A stretch of 64,000 nt of DNA from positions 2,914,001 to 2,978,000 of the forward strand of contig CP119313.1 in NCBI GenBank assembly GCA_029202485.1, given 5' to 3'. The notes under the pieces are model-generated. The model saw only the letters and a list, made by a program, of their open reading frames with translations, searched no databases and had not been told where the DNA came from. Shown here piece by piece: positions 48,025 to 57,448 of the stretch (position 1 is its first letter; the number at the start of each line of letters is the position of its first letter). The DNA comes from Candidatus Pedobacter colombiensis (GTDB lineage Bacteria; Bacteroidota; Bacteroidia; Sphingobacteriales; Sphingobacteriaceae). A program made the translations under genes and the position numbers.

Positions 48025-49167
48025 TTATTTGCTCACAATGATCCTCCTTCCTTCTACTTTAAAATGGATCTTCCCCGTCCGTTCGAGTATGGAAAGTACT
48101 TTTGACACTTCGGTGTAACGTGTTATCGAACCCCAAACTGTTTTCCCCTCTACATTGCCCTTATAAACCACATCAATATCATACCACCGCGATAGCTGTT
48201 TCATAATATTTTCGATGGGTGTATCTTCAAATGAGAACATGCCGTTTTTCCAGGCCGTTTCTGCTTGTACATCCACATTAACGACACGGATACTGCTACG
48301 ATCTGAACTGATCTGAGCTTGTTGATTAGGCACCAAAATCCGATAATTATTTTCCGATGCATTCAATCCCCAGACCTTAACAGAGCCTTCGAGTAAAGTC
48401 GTTTTGGCATACTGTTCATCTGCATACGAATTGACGTTAAAGTGAGTACCCAGTACCCGCACAGCCTGTTTATCGCTCTGCACAATAAAAGGCCTCTGTT
48501 CATCTTTCTCTACTTCAAAATAAGCTTCCCCCTTCAGCTCCACCTTCCGTTCATGTAAATTAACAAACGACAATGGAAATTTAAGACTTGTAGCAGCATT
48601 AAGCCAAACCCGGCTGCCATCAGGCAGATTAACCTGATATTGCCCCCCACGCGGGGTTTCAACAGTATTATATCTAATTTCTCCAGCCACATGTCCTTCA
48701 TCTCCATTTACCTCATATACCAGTTGTCCGTCACTGGTTTTAGAAATAAGTATACCCGGTTGTTTGGCCAACTCCCCTTTATTGGCATCAGTAAGGCTAA
48801 TCCTTTCGCCATTCGACAAGGTAAGGACAGCCTTGTTGCCACCTGGTGATATGTCCCCCGTCACTACTTCCGCTAGCCGAACCTGACTATTGTTCCCTTT
48901 ATCTAAATAAAAGAACAGGCCTACTCCCAAGACGAACAATAAACACGCCGCAGCAGCAATGCGCGGCCATAAAACACTTGTCTTTACCTGTTTAAGCTGC
49001 AATTCCTCCCATACATCCTTACTGATCCCCTCTATGGTATCGTCAGACAAGTTAGGCCCCTCATTCTGGTAACTGAATAGCCATTTTTCTACCAATGCCT
49101 TTTCAGTTTCAGAAAGACTATCTGCTTTATATTTCTCTAATAGCGCTTTGGCTTTTTCGTATGACAT
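48025..49167 (-). CDS. FecR-type anti-sigma factor (module 2)
   Basis: A 380-residue membrane anti-sigma factor. The cytosolic N-terminal part (about 1-66) would bind the sigma factor encoded 96 bases upstream; one transmembrane helix spans about 68-87. The periplasmic FecR domain (VETPRGGQYQVNLPDGSRVW, GEAYFEVEK, GTHFNVNSY, TTLLEGSVKVW) and DUF4974 (IENIMKQLSRWYDIDVVY, GSITRYTEVSKVL) follow. The last part interacts with the STN domain of SusC in characterised systems. It is a close paralogue of the FecR at 30060, most of all in the C-terminal 60 residues. Confidence 0.93.
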   Translation of the reverse strand: MSYEKAKALLEKYKADSLSETEKALVEKWLFSYQNEGPNLSDDTIEGISKDVWEELQLKQVKTSVLWPRIAAAACLLFVLGVGLFFYLDKGNNSQVRLAEVVTGDISPGGNKAVLTLSNGERISLTDANKGELAKQPGILISKTSDGQLVYEVNGDEGHVAGEIRYNTVETPRGGQYQVNLPDGSRVWLNAATSLKFPLSFVNLHERKVELKGEAYFEVEKDEQRPFIVQSDKQAVRVLGTHFNVNSYADEQYAKTTLLEGSVKVWGLNASENNYRILVPNQQAQISSDRSSIRVVNVDVQAETAWKNGMFSFEDTPIENIMKQLSRWYDIDVVYKGNVEGKTVWGSITRYTEVSKVLSILERTGKIHFKVEGRRIIVSK

Positions 49168-49263
49168 AGCTACAATACTTTCCCGTTAATAAAAGTAAGA
49201 CGAGGAAGTATAGGGGCAACATGTAGATGAATGTAAAAAAAAAATGAAAATTATTACTGATAC

Positions 49264-49839
49264 TCAGAATCCCATTAGCAACATCAACCAGACAAGGGCT
49301 GTTAAACGGCCTTTCAGAATATTTAAAGCATTGGAAATCTGCCGGTCTACCGTCTTTTCGGAAATATCCATACGGCAGCCAATTTCTTTATGACTCAAGT
49401 GCTGATTACGGCTCAGTTCAAAAGCCTCCCGCATACGTGGCGGAAGTGCCTGTATTTCCACTTCAATTGCAGCTATCATTTGTTTTTCTCGGATCAGATG
49501 ATCTGTTTTCGCCTCCTCATTTTCTGCAAAAGCAGCAAAAGAACCCACATACTTAGCAGCTACCTGTTCGTGGAGAAAGTGGTCTATCAATTTCCGGTTG
49601 ATCACCGTAAAAAAATAAGCCGACAGATTATTGATCGCTGGAATCGTATCCCTATTTCCCCACAAACTGGCAAAAAAATCATGCAAAATATCTCTTACCA
49701 GATCCTGATCCCGTAATTTTTTATAGGCATAGGTATATAAAAGCTGAAAATAACGCTGATAGATCTCTGTGAAGGCACACTCATCACCTTCCCTCAAAAG
49801 AGCCACTAAATCCGCATCACATTGCTTATAACTCAACAT
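49264..49839 (-). CDS. ECF RNA polymerase sigma factor (module 2)
   Basis: An ECF sigma factor of about 191 residues. Region 2 contains AFTEIYQRYFQLLYTYAYKK and VRDILHDFFASLWGNRD, and region 4 contains LPPRMREAFELSRNQHLSHK and EIGCRMDISEKTVDRQI. ATG at 49839 is preferred over an in-frame TTG at 49854. It starts only 28 bases beyond the stop of the GH29 gene at 49868, so transcription of unit 3 could run through into sigma/fecR of module 2 and couple the two units. Its cognate anti-sigma is the FecR encoded downstream. Confidence 0.92.
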   Translation of the reverse strand: MLSYKQCDADLVALLREGDECAFTEIYQRYFQLLYTYAYKKLRDQDLVRDILHDFFASLWGNRDTIPAINNLSAYFFTVINRKLIDHFLHEQVAAKYVGSFAAFAENEEAKTDHLIREKQMIAAIEVEIQALPPRMREAFELSRNQHLSHKEIGCRMDISEKTVDRQISNALNILKGRLTALVWLMLLMGF

Positions 49840-49867
49840 ACTTATGCATCCCAATTTTCTTTGATTA

Positions 49868-51661
49868 TTATTTTACTGGCTCCAACATTACTGACTTCAA
49901 CTTAAATAGTTCAACTCCATTTTGCAAAGGATTTACTGTAATCGTGTAAACACCGGCATTACGAAATGTGGTTGTCGCAATAGTGTGTTTAATAAATGGC
50001 AATGGTGCCTTTTTATCAAACTCTGAAGTACGTAAAGTCCGGAAAAGAAACTCCTGATTATTGACTTTCATAATTCCCTCCTGTTTAGCACTTTCCGGCG
50101 AACAAGAGTATTCCAAAGTGATTTTATATATCCCAGGCTCCGTTACTCGAATCCTAAAATCGGCTTCATCAGCCTTGCTCTTCATATCAGTTACGCAAAC
50201 TGTATGCTTCCAATCGCCATAATAGTGACTATAGGTTAAGCTTTTTATTTGTGCATTACCTTTCAATTTGGCAAATGTTGCCTCTACTATATTTTCTTTA
50301 AATTGATTAGAAACAGTAATTGGAACGTTTAAATCATAATCTCCAATTTTACCTGAATATTCCATTACAAACACCGTATTTGCTGCATCAAATGCAGGTA
50401 ATTCGATCGAAATATCATCACCTACTTTTTTCCAGACAAGATTCTTGTGATCCACTAAAGCATATACTTTAGAAACCTGCCCCTTAAAATCAGGAATAAA
50501 CAGTTGACCATTTTCGGGTCTCTGCAGTACATGCAAATACTGTTTACCCGGTTTTGAAGTACTTACACCCCATGGTTGAGCAGGAATCAGTCCGTAAGTG
50601 CTACTGTAAATACTCTCTCCATTTTTCTCCAACCATTTACCAGTTTCACGTAAAAATTTAACTGAATACTCAGGAATATTACCTTCACCATCTGGTCCGA
50701 CATTCAACATCAGATTGCCACCTTTGGAGGCCACATTAGCAAGCAGTCTGATAATTTCTGTCGGCGTTTTAAAATTCATATCATGCTTGATGTAGCCCCA
50801 GGAGTCATTGTGGGTATAAATTGACTCCCAGGCACCTTTAATAGGTGTCGCTGGCACTTCAGAATCACCAAAATCACGATAATCGCCTAAGCCTTGACCT
50901 ACTCGACTGCTGAATAAGCTTTTAGGCTGTAAAACCCTCAATTCATTTACAAAGCTTTGTGTTTGTTCTTTGGTCATTCCGCCAGGAGTATCAAACCATA
51001 TAATACCCAGTGGACCATAATTAGTTAATAATTCCTTCAACTGCGGAACCGCTTTTTCTCTATAATACTTTTGGTAATCTTTTTTCGACTCATCAAAATC
51101 CCATGTATTTTTACCCCCATTTGGCTCATACCAATCCTGAAACTGTGAATAGTAAAACCCAAATTGAATCCCTCTTTTTCGCGTTGCTTCAGAAAGTGCT
51201 TTCATCGGATCCTTTTTATAAGGAGTCGCGTTTACAATATTAAAATCAGTCACTTTAGAATCAAACATAGAAAAACCTTCATGGTGCTTTGCGGTAATCA
51301 CCATGTATTTAATGCCGGCATCCTTTGCCAATTGAGCCCATTCATCAGCATTAAATTTAACCGGATTAAAAGTTTGAGCTACCTGTCTATATTCAGCAAC
51401 AGGTATTTTAGCCTGATTCATAATCCATTCTCCACTTCCATAATAGCGTTTATCCTTCCATTCGCCGGCAAGTTTAGCGTACAATCCCCAATGAATAAAC
51501 ATGCCGAATTTAGCTTCTTTAAACCATTTCAAATTGGGATTTTCTTTACCAGATACGTTGCTGTCCCACATCTCATCCATAGTTTGTGCACAAACAGGGG
51601 TTACGACGCTACCTGCAAAAGCAAATACAAGGATAGTTTTACGAATAAGATTCAATTTCAT
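49868..51661 (-). CDS. GH29 alpha-L-fucosidase with C-terminal beta-sandwich (unit 3)
   Basis: A 597-residue exported GH29 enzyme (signal peptide about 1-25). Signature regions: WFKEAKFGMFIHWG (about 45-58), KHHEGFSMF and the nucleophile motif IIWFDTP near 222-228. An extra C-terminal domain (about 460-597), which contains HYYGDWKHTVCVTDMKSKAD and IKHTIATTTFRNAGVYTITV, resembles a small carbohydrate-binding or packing module. The last 37 codons of this domain are duplicated as a decayed fragment at 40391-40502. The gene follows the GH95-like gene after 108 bases and is the last enzyme gene of unit 3, immediately before the module 2 sigma gene. Confidence 0.92.
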   Translation of the reverse strand: MKLNLIRKTILVFAFAGSVVTPVCAQTMDEMWDSNVSGKENPNLKWFKEAKFGMFIHWGLYAKLAGEWKDKRYYGSGEWIMNQAKIPVAEYRQVAQTFNPVKFNADEWAQLAKDAGIKYMVITAKHHEGFSMFDSKVTDFNIVNATPYKKDPMKALSEATRKRGIQFGFYYSQFQDWYEPNGGKNTWDFDESKKDYQKYYREKAVPQLKELLTNYGPLGIIWFDTPGGMTKEQTQSFVNELRVLQPKSLFSSRVGQGLGDYRDFGDSEVPATPIKGAWESIYTHNDSWGYIKHDMNFKTPTEIIRLLANVASKGGNLMLNVGPDGEGNIPEYSVKFLRETGKWLEKNGESIYSSTYGLIPAQPWGVSTSKPGKQYLHVLQRPENGQLFIPDFKGQVSKVYALVDHKNLVWKKVGDDISIELPAFDAANTVFVMEYSGKIGDYDLNVPITVSNQFKENIVEATFAKLKGNAQIKSLTYSHYYGDWKHTVCVTDMKSKADEADFRIRVTEPGIYKITLEYSCSPESAKQEGIMKVNNQEFLFRTLRTSEFDKKAPLPFIKHTIATTTFRNAGVYTITVNPLQNGVELFKLKSVMLEPVK

Positions 51662-51769
51662 GTACTACAATAATTTTAGATATCATCAGACTTCAGCCCA
51701 AATAACATAAATATAAAGCAAGTAATATAGTACGATTTTGTCTTAACAGTCAATTATTCTAGCAGGATC

Positions 51770-54067
51770 TTATTCCTCGACACTCATTTGCATGGATTCG
51801 CCCATCTTTGTATGGAATGCAAAGGTTTTACCTGAAAGCAACTCAGCTTTTTGTCCATTTCGAACCAGCTGCACCTTTTTCCCGGGCCAGGGATTATCTA
51901 TATTACAGGTCCGTCCAGCTTCACTTAACAGAGTTACATGCTTGATTTCGCCTTTTTCCAAGCGGCTGCTTACCAAAAATGCACCATAAGCTCTTAACTG
52001 ATCAAAGCTTGCATCTTTGGATCTGTTCCAGTTCGGAAAAATTCGAATAATATGTTCATAACTCTGCATCATCATCTCATTTATAGTTAGCGGAACGGCG
52101 GCCAACGTTTCTATTCCACCACCTTCGGCAGTTATCCATAGATTAGGAAGTGATTGTATGTTGATCCTGTCTTTTAATTGTTTTAAAATCTCATCTGAAT
52201 CATAACCTACTCTCACAGCAGCCGGAAAGCAAGTTTCAATACCATTTCCCAGTGTATTGGCCCATTCTCCCGGCCCCTTCATTCTTTCTTTCCATCGAGT
52301 TACATCACTTAACAGAATACGGTTAAAAGCTGAGTCTGTTTTCGGTCCACATACGCCCCCGGGAAGGATCAAGCCATGAATCGAAACTCTGGCCAATCCA
52401 CCGATCCGGCTATGCCAGGCCGAGGGGCTTTTCTCTACACTTTTCAGACTCAATCTACCATCGACTTCGCCAACAGTGAAATCACTCATATGCTTTACGA
52501 TATGCTTCCATTTAGGGACTCTTGAAACATCTACATTTAAAAAAGTACTAACATCTATCATTCCCTTAAAAAGCATTTTTACAAGCCCAACTGACAACGT
52601 AGAGTTAAAATCCCCCAACTGATCACGCCATTTTCCATTATTTTTCAGGTTTGGCATTACCTCTCCATAATGGTCCATATAAATTACATATCTGCCATTT
52701 TCAAACTTTAAATAATCCTCCCAAAAATTTGCGCACTCAAGCATATAAGGATAGATTTTTTGAGCATAGGCTTTATCATAAGTGCTATAAAAACGCATTA
52801 ACATATTGCCTACACTAAATACGGCATTGATCTTTTGTCCCAAAAATTTATAGCCTCCATCTATGGTATTCTCCCGTGTTGCATATCGTTTTTCCATTTC
52901 ATCAGGTGTTAGAGGCCAGCGAGTGGTTACAAGTCCCTTTGGTCCTATGCCGACAGGGTAATAAATTCCTTTTAGTTGCAACAAGGTTTTTGCATGTTCT
53001 TTTCCCTTGGCCATATAATCCAGCAAAGGCTGATCAAAATTGGCACTTTCATCCAGATGATTGGAAGAATAGGATGCCCAATAAGGAGCTTGATAATTGT
53101 AATTGAGATGATAGTCACCACCCCATGAAGTAGAATCTCGCGTTACAAATGGTCCCCAGATACCAGGAGCAAATTTATTGCCTCTGGATGTAGCACCAAA
53201 TAAATACTGTGAGGCGTAGTAGTATTTTTCTATAAATGGATCTCCAATTTCTACTTTAGATTGGCTCCAAAAATCCTTCCACCAACGCTCATGCTCACCC
53301 TGCATTTCAGAAATTTTATTTTCCGTTAAGTTATGCGCCGTTTTTATAGTAGCTTCTTTCCAATCTTTACGGTCATGATTGGTATACATGGTAATGGTGA
53401 GGATAACCTTTTGGTTTGGTTGCAAATTCACCATCCCATCCTTATCCACATTTGCACCCAATACCTTTAAAGCCATTGCTACATGCGACGGCCATTCCAG
53501 CAATGGCGTATTTTCAAAAGACCGGGTTACCCAAATCACATTTCCATCTATTCCTGCTGTATTAACAGATGTATTCCCTTTCGTAGATTTTAGTCCAAGC
53601 TTCAAATTACAGGCATTGCTGGCTGTAAATTCGGCCACCACTGTATTGTGAGTAGCAGTTACCCAGGCTTTCAATGACACTTTAAGTTGATCTTTAGTAA
53701 ATTCTCCTTTTATAAAGGCTTTATCCAAAATTTGCTCTGCATAGTAATTAGCGCCTTGAAGGGCGCTAATACTCACTTCTAACCATCCAGGCAAGGCTAT
53801 TCCACCCCCCGGGTAAACCGGGTAGGCTCGCCAGAAATCATTTTTCCCAAGATAAAGTGCTAGTTTATCCGGGCTACCGCCAAGGGTTAAACCAATATCT
53901 CCGTTTCCTGCTAATGGTGCATCAGGCGTTTTTGAGGTGGGTACACGCTGAGGTGCATTTGTAAAAACAGCCTTATATCGTCCTGCATAAATTTCCTGTG
54001 CTTTGCTATTTTTTGTAAAGCACAATACTAATGAGGCCATGAGCATTAACAGAGATTTGGTTGTCAT
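51770..54067 (-). CDS. Divergent GH95-like exo-glycosidase
   Basis: A 765-residue exported protein with signal peptide (about 1-23). The N-terminal domain has the GH95-like PLAGNGDIGLTLGG start and the helical domain the SWGGDYHLNYNYQAPYW block, where N-Y-N matches the two catalytic Asn of GH95 (N-x-N before MNYW). The catalytic Asp motif FQIDGNFG of true GH95 enzymes is replaced by WITAEGGGIET, followed by the matching TINEMMMQSYEHIIRIFPNW end. A Glu in DHYGEVMPN may take the acid role. The fold is GH95-related, but a shifted or different catalytic set makes the substrate uncertain. It sits between GH97 (12-base gap) and GH29 in unit 3. Confidence 0.72.
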   Translation of the reverse strand: MTTKSLLMLMASLVLCFTKNSKAQEIYAGRYKAVFTNAPQRVPTSKTPDAPLAGNGDIGLTLGGSPDKLALYLGKNDFWRAYPVYPGGGIALPGWLEVSISALQGANYYAEQILDKAFIKGEFTKDQLKVSLKAWVTATHNTVVAEFTASNACNLKLGLKSTKGNTSVNTAGIDGNVIWVTRSFENTPLLEWPSHVAMALKVLGANVDKDGMVNLQPNQKVILTITMYTNHDRKDWKEATIKTAHNLTENKISEMQGEHERWWKDFWSQSKVEIGDPFIEKYYYASQYLFGATSRGNKFAPGIWGPFVTRDSTSWGGDYHLNYNYQAPYWASYSSNHLDESANFDQPLLDYMAKGKEHAKTLLQLKGIYYPVGIGPKGLVTTRWPLTPDEMEKRYATRENTIDGGYKFLGQKINAVFSVGNMLMRFYSTYDKAYAQKIYPYMLECANFWEDYLKFENGRYVIYMDHYGEVMPNLKNNGKWRDQLGDFNSTLSVGLVKMLFKGMIDVSTFLNVDVSRVPKWKHIVKHMSDFTVGEVDGRLSLKSVEKSPSAWHSRIGGLARVSIHGLILPGGVCGPKTDSAFNRILLSDVTRWKERMKGPGEWANTLGNGIETCFPAAVRVGYDSDEILKQLKDRINIQSLPNLWITAEGGGIETLAAVPLTINEMMMQSYEHIIRIFPNWNRSKDASFDQLRAYGAFLVSSRLEKGEIKHVTLLSEAGRTCNIDNPWPGKKVQLVRNGQKAELLSGKTFAFHTKMGESMQMSVEE

Positions 54068-54079
54068 ATTTAGCTTATT

Positions 54080-55960
54080 TTATTTCATAAATTTAGTAAT
54101 ATACCCCCCACCTTCAACCAAATCCAAATGGATAATATCCTTTTTACTTACCGATCCTTTCTTTACTTTCAACGCTCCTGAATCCCCCTGCACATCACTA
54201 ACTTCCAGTGTCTTAAATACCCCTTCTCCTAAAAAAGACAAAGCAATATTCAATACCTTGGGCTTTGCTCCATTCATAACCGCTAAAAACCAGGTATTGC
54301 CTTTCCTGCGGGCATATATTGCAGCTTCACCGATTGCTGAGCCCGGTAAAACGATGGTTTCGTCCCATACAGATGGAATACTCCTTATCATTTCTACGGC
54401 CGGGTTAGTCAATAAATGTTGCGGACTAGCTGCATAGGTAAGTAACGGAGCTGTTAAAATTGCAGCGCTAGCCACCTGATGTGCCCAGGTGGTATTCTTA
54501 CGACGTTCGCCAAAATGAACAGGCGTATATTCTGCATGGCCGGCTATAAAACGGGTAAAAGGAAGTGTAACATTATGGCCTGCTCTATCTGCCAGCTTAC
54601 TGGCTTCCATTCCTTTAACAGCCTCACGTGTCAATTCATTGGGCCAGGTTCTTTCCTGTCCGGTTGGTTTATTGGCACCATGAAAATCAACCATTATCTT
54701 CAATTCAGCGGTTTCTTTAAGTATCGCCTGGTATAAATCAACAACTTCTTTGGCTTCATGATCAAAAAAGTCAATCTTCAATCCACCAATTCCCAAATTG
54801 TGGCATCGCTTAAAGAAAGCCCGCCTTTTATTAGTCTCCCTTAAATTTTTGGAATGCTCCCATAACCATATTTCTACCTCTTTTGGTTTAGAATAATCAA
54901 CAAGTGCTTTAATGTCACTATCACTCCATTTATTCCAAAAACCTTCCAGTATATTGTGCTTAAAGCCCAACTCAGCAGCCAATTTGGAGTATTCTTTCAT
55001 ATTGGCCAGTGTTCCTTCGCCCCCATCATCAAGGTATTTCCATACTGCCGGACCCGGTTTTATCCAATCCGTTTTAATGCCTTGCGGAAATATTTTTTTA
55101 TCCGGTGGCGGACAAAGATTATGCACCATATCGTTATTTACCAATCTATTCAAATCCTCAGCTATCATAATTATCCGCCATGGTGTTGTAATTGTCCCAT
55201 CAATAACTGCTGGCTTTGAAAGCCTTAAGGTATCTTCCGGACTATAGCGTAATTTATAAGGATATGAAGTGGGCTGATTTTGCGGCAAGCGCAATACCAG
55301 GCCTTTGTTCCCATTGGTTTGTAAAGCCATACCTCCATAATTTTTAAGATCAGCTTCTGTTACCGCTAAATAAACACCATTCGCAGCAAGCTGACAAGTA
55401 ATTGCGGGTGCAGCCCATTCTCCCGCTTTTACAGTATCCATATTTTTCTTTCCATACACACCTTCATAGTGCATATAAAGATCGTGATACCAGGCCGTAG
55501 TCCCTTTAGGTAAGGTAAACACAGTAGCCTCGTCAGCTACTCTCTTATCAGTAATTTTTCCCGGAACAATTAACCTGAAAGCCGCTCCATCATTAAAAAC
55601 ACGCACATCTAAAGTGTAATTAACAGCACCTTTTGAAATCAAAATTTTGCCACCATTATAATGGTTATGTGCTAAAGAATGTCCCCCATACCAGGGATAC
55701 GTTTCATCAAGCTGATACCTATCCATTTTACCAATTTTAACCTGATCGGTAATCACTGTCCCATCAATCAGCATTCGAATCGCCGATGGCTCAATAACAG
55801 GCTTATCCTTATAAAATATGGTATAATTTAAGCAGTTATTTTGAATGGAAACCTTAAAGATCACTTTCTTATCCGGACTTTGAATAGCCTGGGTATCCAC
55901 AGAAAAAGCTTTCGCCGTTACAAGAAGTAACAGCGAAAGCATAAAATTGATTTTGAGCAT
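54080..55960 (-). CDS. GH97 glycosidase, retaining alpha-galactosidase-like branch
   Basis: A 626-residue exported GH97 enzyme (signal peptide about 1-20). The N-terminal beta-super-sandwich (IQSPDKKVIFKVSIQNNCL), the (beta/alpha)8 barrel (KYLDDGGEGTLANMKEYSKL, LEGFWNKW) and a C-terminal beta domain are complete. The barrel has GGLKIDFFDHEAKEVV with Asp397. In GH97, inverting alpha-glucosidases of the SusB type lack an Asp there, while retaining alpha-galactosidases use it as nucleophile, so a retaining, alpha-galactosidase-like activity is inferred. Acid/base candidates lie in NELTREAVKGMEASK. It begins 13 bases after susD, so it is the first enzyme of unit 3. Confidence 0.9.
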   Translation of the reverse strand: MLKINFMLSLLLLVTAKAFSVDTQAIQSPDKKVIFKVSIQNNCLNYTIFYKDKPVIEPSAIRMLIDGTVITDQVKIGKMDRYQLDETYPWYGGHSLAHNHYNGGKILISKGAVNYTLDVRVFNDGAAFRLIVPGKITDKRVADEATVFTLPKGTTAWYHDLYMHYEGVYGKKNMDTVKAGEWAAPAITCQLAANGVYLAVTEADLKNYGGMALQTNGNKGLVLRLPQNQPTSYPYKLRYSPEDTLRLSKPAVIDGTITTPWRIIMIAEDLNRLVNNDMVHNLCPPPDKKIFPQGIKTDWIKPGPAVWKYLDDGGEGTLANMKEYSKLAAELGFKHNILEGFWNKWSDSDIKALVDYSKPKEVEIWLWEHSKNLRETNKRRAFFKRCHNLGIGGLKIDFFDHEAKEVVDLYQAILKETAELKIMVDFHGANKPTGQERTWPNELTREAVKGMEASKLADRAGHNVTLPFTRFIAGHAEYTPVHFGERRKNTTWAHQVASAAILTAPLLTYAASPQHLLTNPAVEMIRSIPSVWDETIVLPGSAIGEAAIYARRKGNTWFLAVMNGAKPKVLNIALSFLGEGVFKTLEVSDVQGDSGALKVKKGSVSKKDIIHLDLVEGGGYITKFMK

Positions 55961-55973
55961 AATTTATTAAGCG

Positions 55974-57437
55974 TTAAAAGTCAGTATTCTGTGTCCAAAT
56001 TCCCGTCATAATATCCATTTGACTAAGCGGAATTGGGAAAAGATAAGATTTGAATTTTCTTTTTGTTCCTTTAGCATCATAAGCGATAGTAGGAATTACC
56101 TGATCTGCAATTTTCCACCTGATAAGATCATTGTACCGTAAGCCCTCAAATGCCAGTTCTACCCTACGTTCATTTCTAATGATTTCTCGGGTCAGCACTA
56201 ATTTTTGTGGCATATTAACCCCAACTCTTCCCCTTACATCATTTAATGCTTTTAGTGCACGCGGATCAGCCCCCTGTCCATTTTCAAACATGGCCTCTGC
56301 ATACATTAATAATAAATCGGCATAACGGATCTTTACCATGTGCTGATCACTTAATGTTGCACCCGAAGCATTGTTTATGGAGGTGTTTACCCATTTTTTA
56401 AAAGCCATCGTGGTATAAGGGATCTGTCCTTCAGCAGTACTTCCTGTTTGTTTAAAACCTCCCGGATTGTATGCCCATGGATCTCCGGCTTCAAATATGG
56501 TCATTTTCCTACGCGGATCATTTGGTTCATAAGCATTTCTCAACTCTACAGTTGGGAAAACCGACATCCGGGCACCAATTACCTGATCTAACGAGTGATA
56601 ATCATCAGGAGCTTTAAATTGCACAGAAAACATGATCTCTTTATTATTGGTTTGATTACCAAAAAAGATACCCGCATAGTTATCAGAAAGCTGGAAGGGG
56701 TTTGCAGGATCACCAATTAAAGACCAAGCTGCATCAGCAGCGTCTCCATATCGTTGATTATTTAATAAAACTCTGGTTTTTAATGCAATTGCAGAACCTC
56801 TAACTGCACGACCGTCAGTATAAGCTGAATTTGGCAAATAAGAAATTGCTAAATTCAAATCCTTAAGCATCTGCGTGACTACATCTGCTTTTGGAGATCT
56901 TGGTGTTTTCATAAAATCCCCATCTAATGTAGCAGGCGATAAAATTATTGGTAAATCACCATATAGTTGTGCAAGTTCATTATAGTAAAAAGCCCTTAAA
57001 AACAAAGCTTCCCCTTTCATTTTATTGCGGTTTAAATCTGTCATTCCCGGAACGCGGTCTATGTTGTTCAAAAAATAGTTGCAGTAAGCAATACCTTGAA
57101 AACCAAATGTAAATGTTTTACTCACGATTCCTGTTGTTGCAGAGTTGTGTTCGCCCCTCATCACAATGTCAAAGGCTTCATAATTGGATGTATTTGAAGC
57201 ATTATCAGATAAGGCTTCCCAGAAAAGGAAATTACCACTTTGCCCTGGTCCATTGGAAAAAATGGGTTCTTTTAGCTTGTAATAACAAGCTATTAATGCC
57301 TTGTTTGCTTCTCCTTCCGTTTTCCAGAAATTTGCAGAATCTGGATTTGTAAGCGGAGAGGTATCAAGGGTCTTCTTGCATGAAAACACTAAAGTGCTCA
57401 TCAGCAGAAGTATTATTTTTATATGTAAAGTCTTCAT
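55974..57437 (-). CDS. susD: SusD/RagB-family surface glycan-binding lipoprotein (unit 3)
   Basis: A 487-residue SusD of standard size (lipobox FSC at about 18-20). Typical elements are KALIACYYKLKEP, GEALFLRAFYYNELAQLYGD (near 140), the middle ALKTRVLLNNQRYGDAADAA and the C-terminal IRYADLLLMYAEAMFENG and NERRVELAFEGLRYNDLIRW. It differs from the long SusD proteins of modules 1 and 2, so unit 3 is not a further copy of those modules. It starts 11 bases after the susC stop and would form the SusCD pair with it, feeding oligosaccharides released by GH97, the GH95-like enzyme and GH29. Confidence 0.94.
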   Translation of the reverse strand: MKTLHIKIILLLMSTLVFSCKKTLDTSPLTNPDSANFWKTEGEANKALIACYYKLKEPIFSNGPGQSGNFLFWEALSDNASNTSNYEAFDIVMRGEHNSATTGIVSKTFTFGFQGIAYCNYFLNNIDRVPGMTDLNRNKMKGEALFLRAFYYNELAQLYGDLPIILSPATLDGDFMKTPRSPKADVVTQMLKDLNLAISYLPNSAYTDGRAVRGSAIALKTRVLLNNQRYGDAADAAWSLIGDPANPFQLSDNYAGIFFGNQTNNKEIMFSVQFKAPDDYHSLDQVIGARMSVFPTVELRNAYEPNDPRRKMTIFEAGDPWAYNPGGFKQTGSTAEGQIPYTTMAFKKWVNTSINNASGATLSDQHMVKIRYADLLLMYAEAMFENGQGADPRALKALNDVRGRVGVNMPQKLVLTREIIRNERRVELAFEGLRYNDLIRWKIADQVIPTIAYDAKGTKRKFKSYLFPIPLSQMDIMTGIWTQNTDF

Positions 57438-57448
57438 GAGATTAATAA

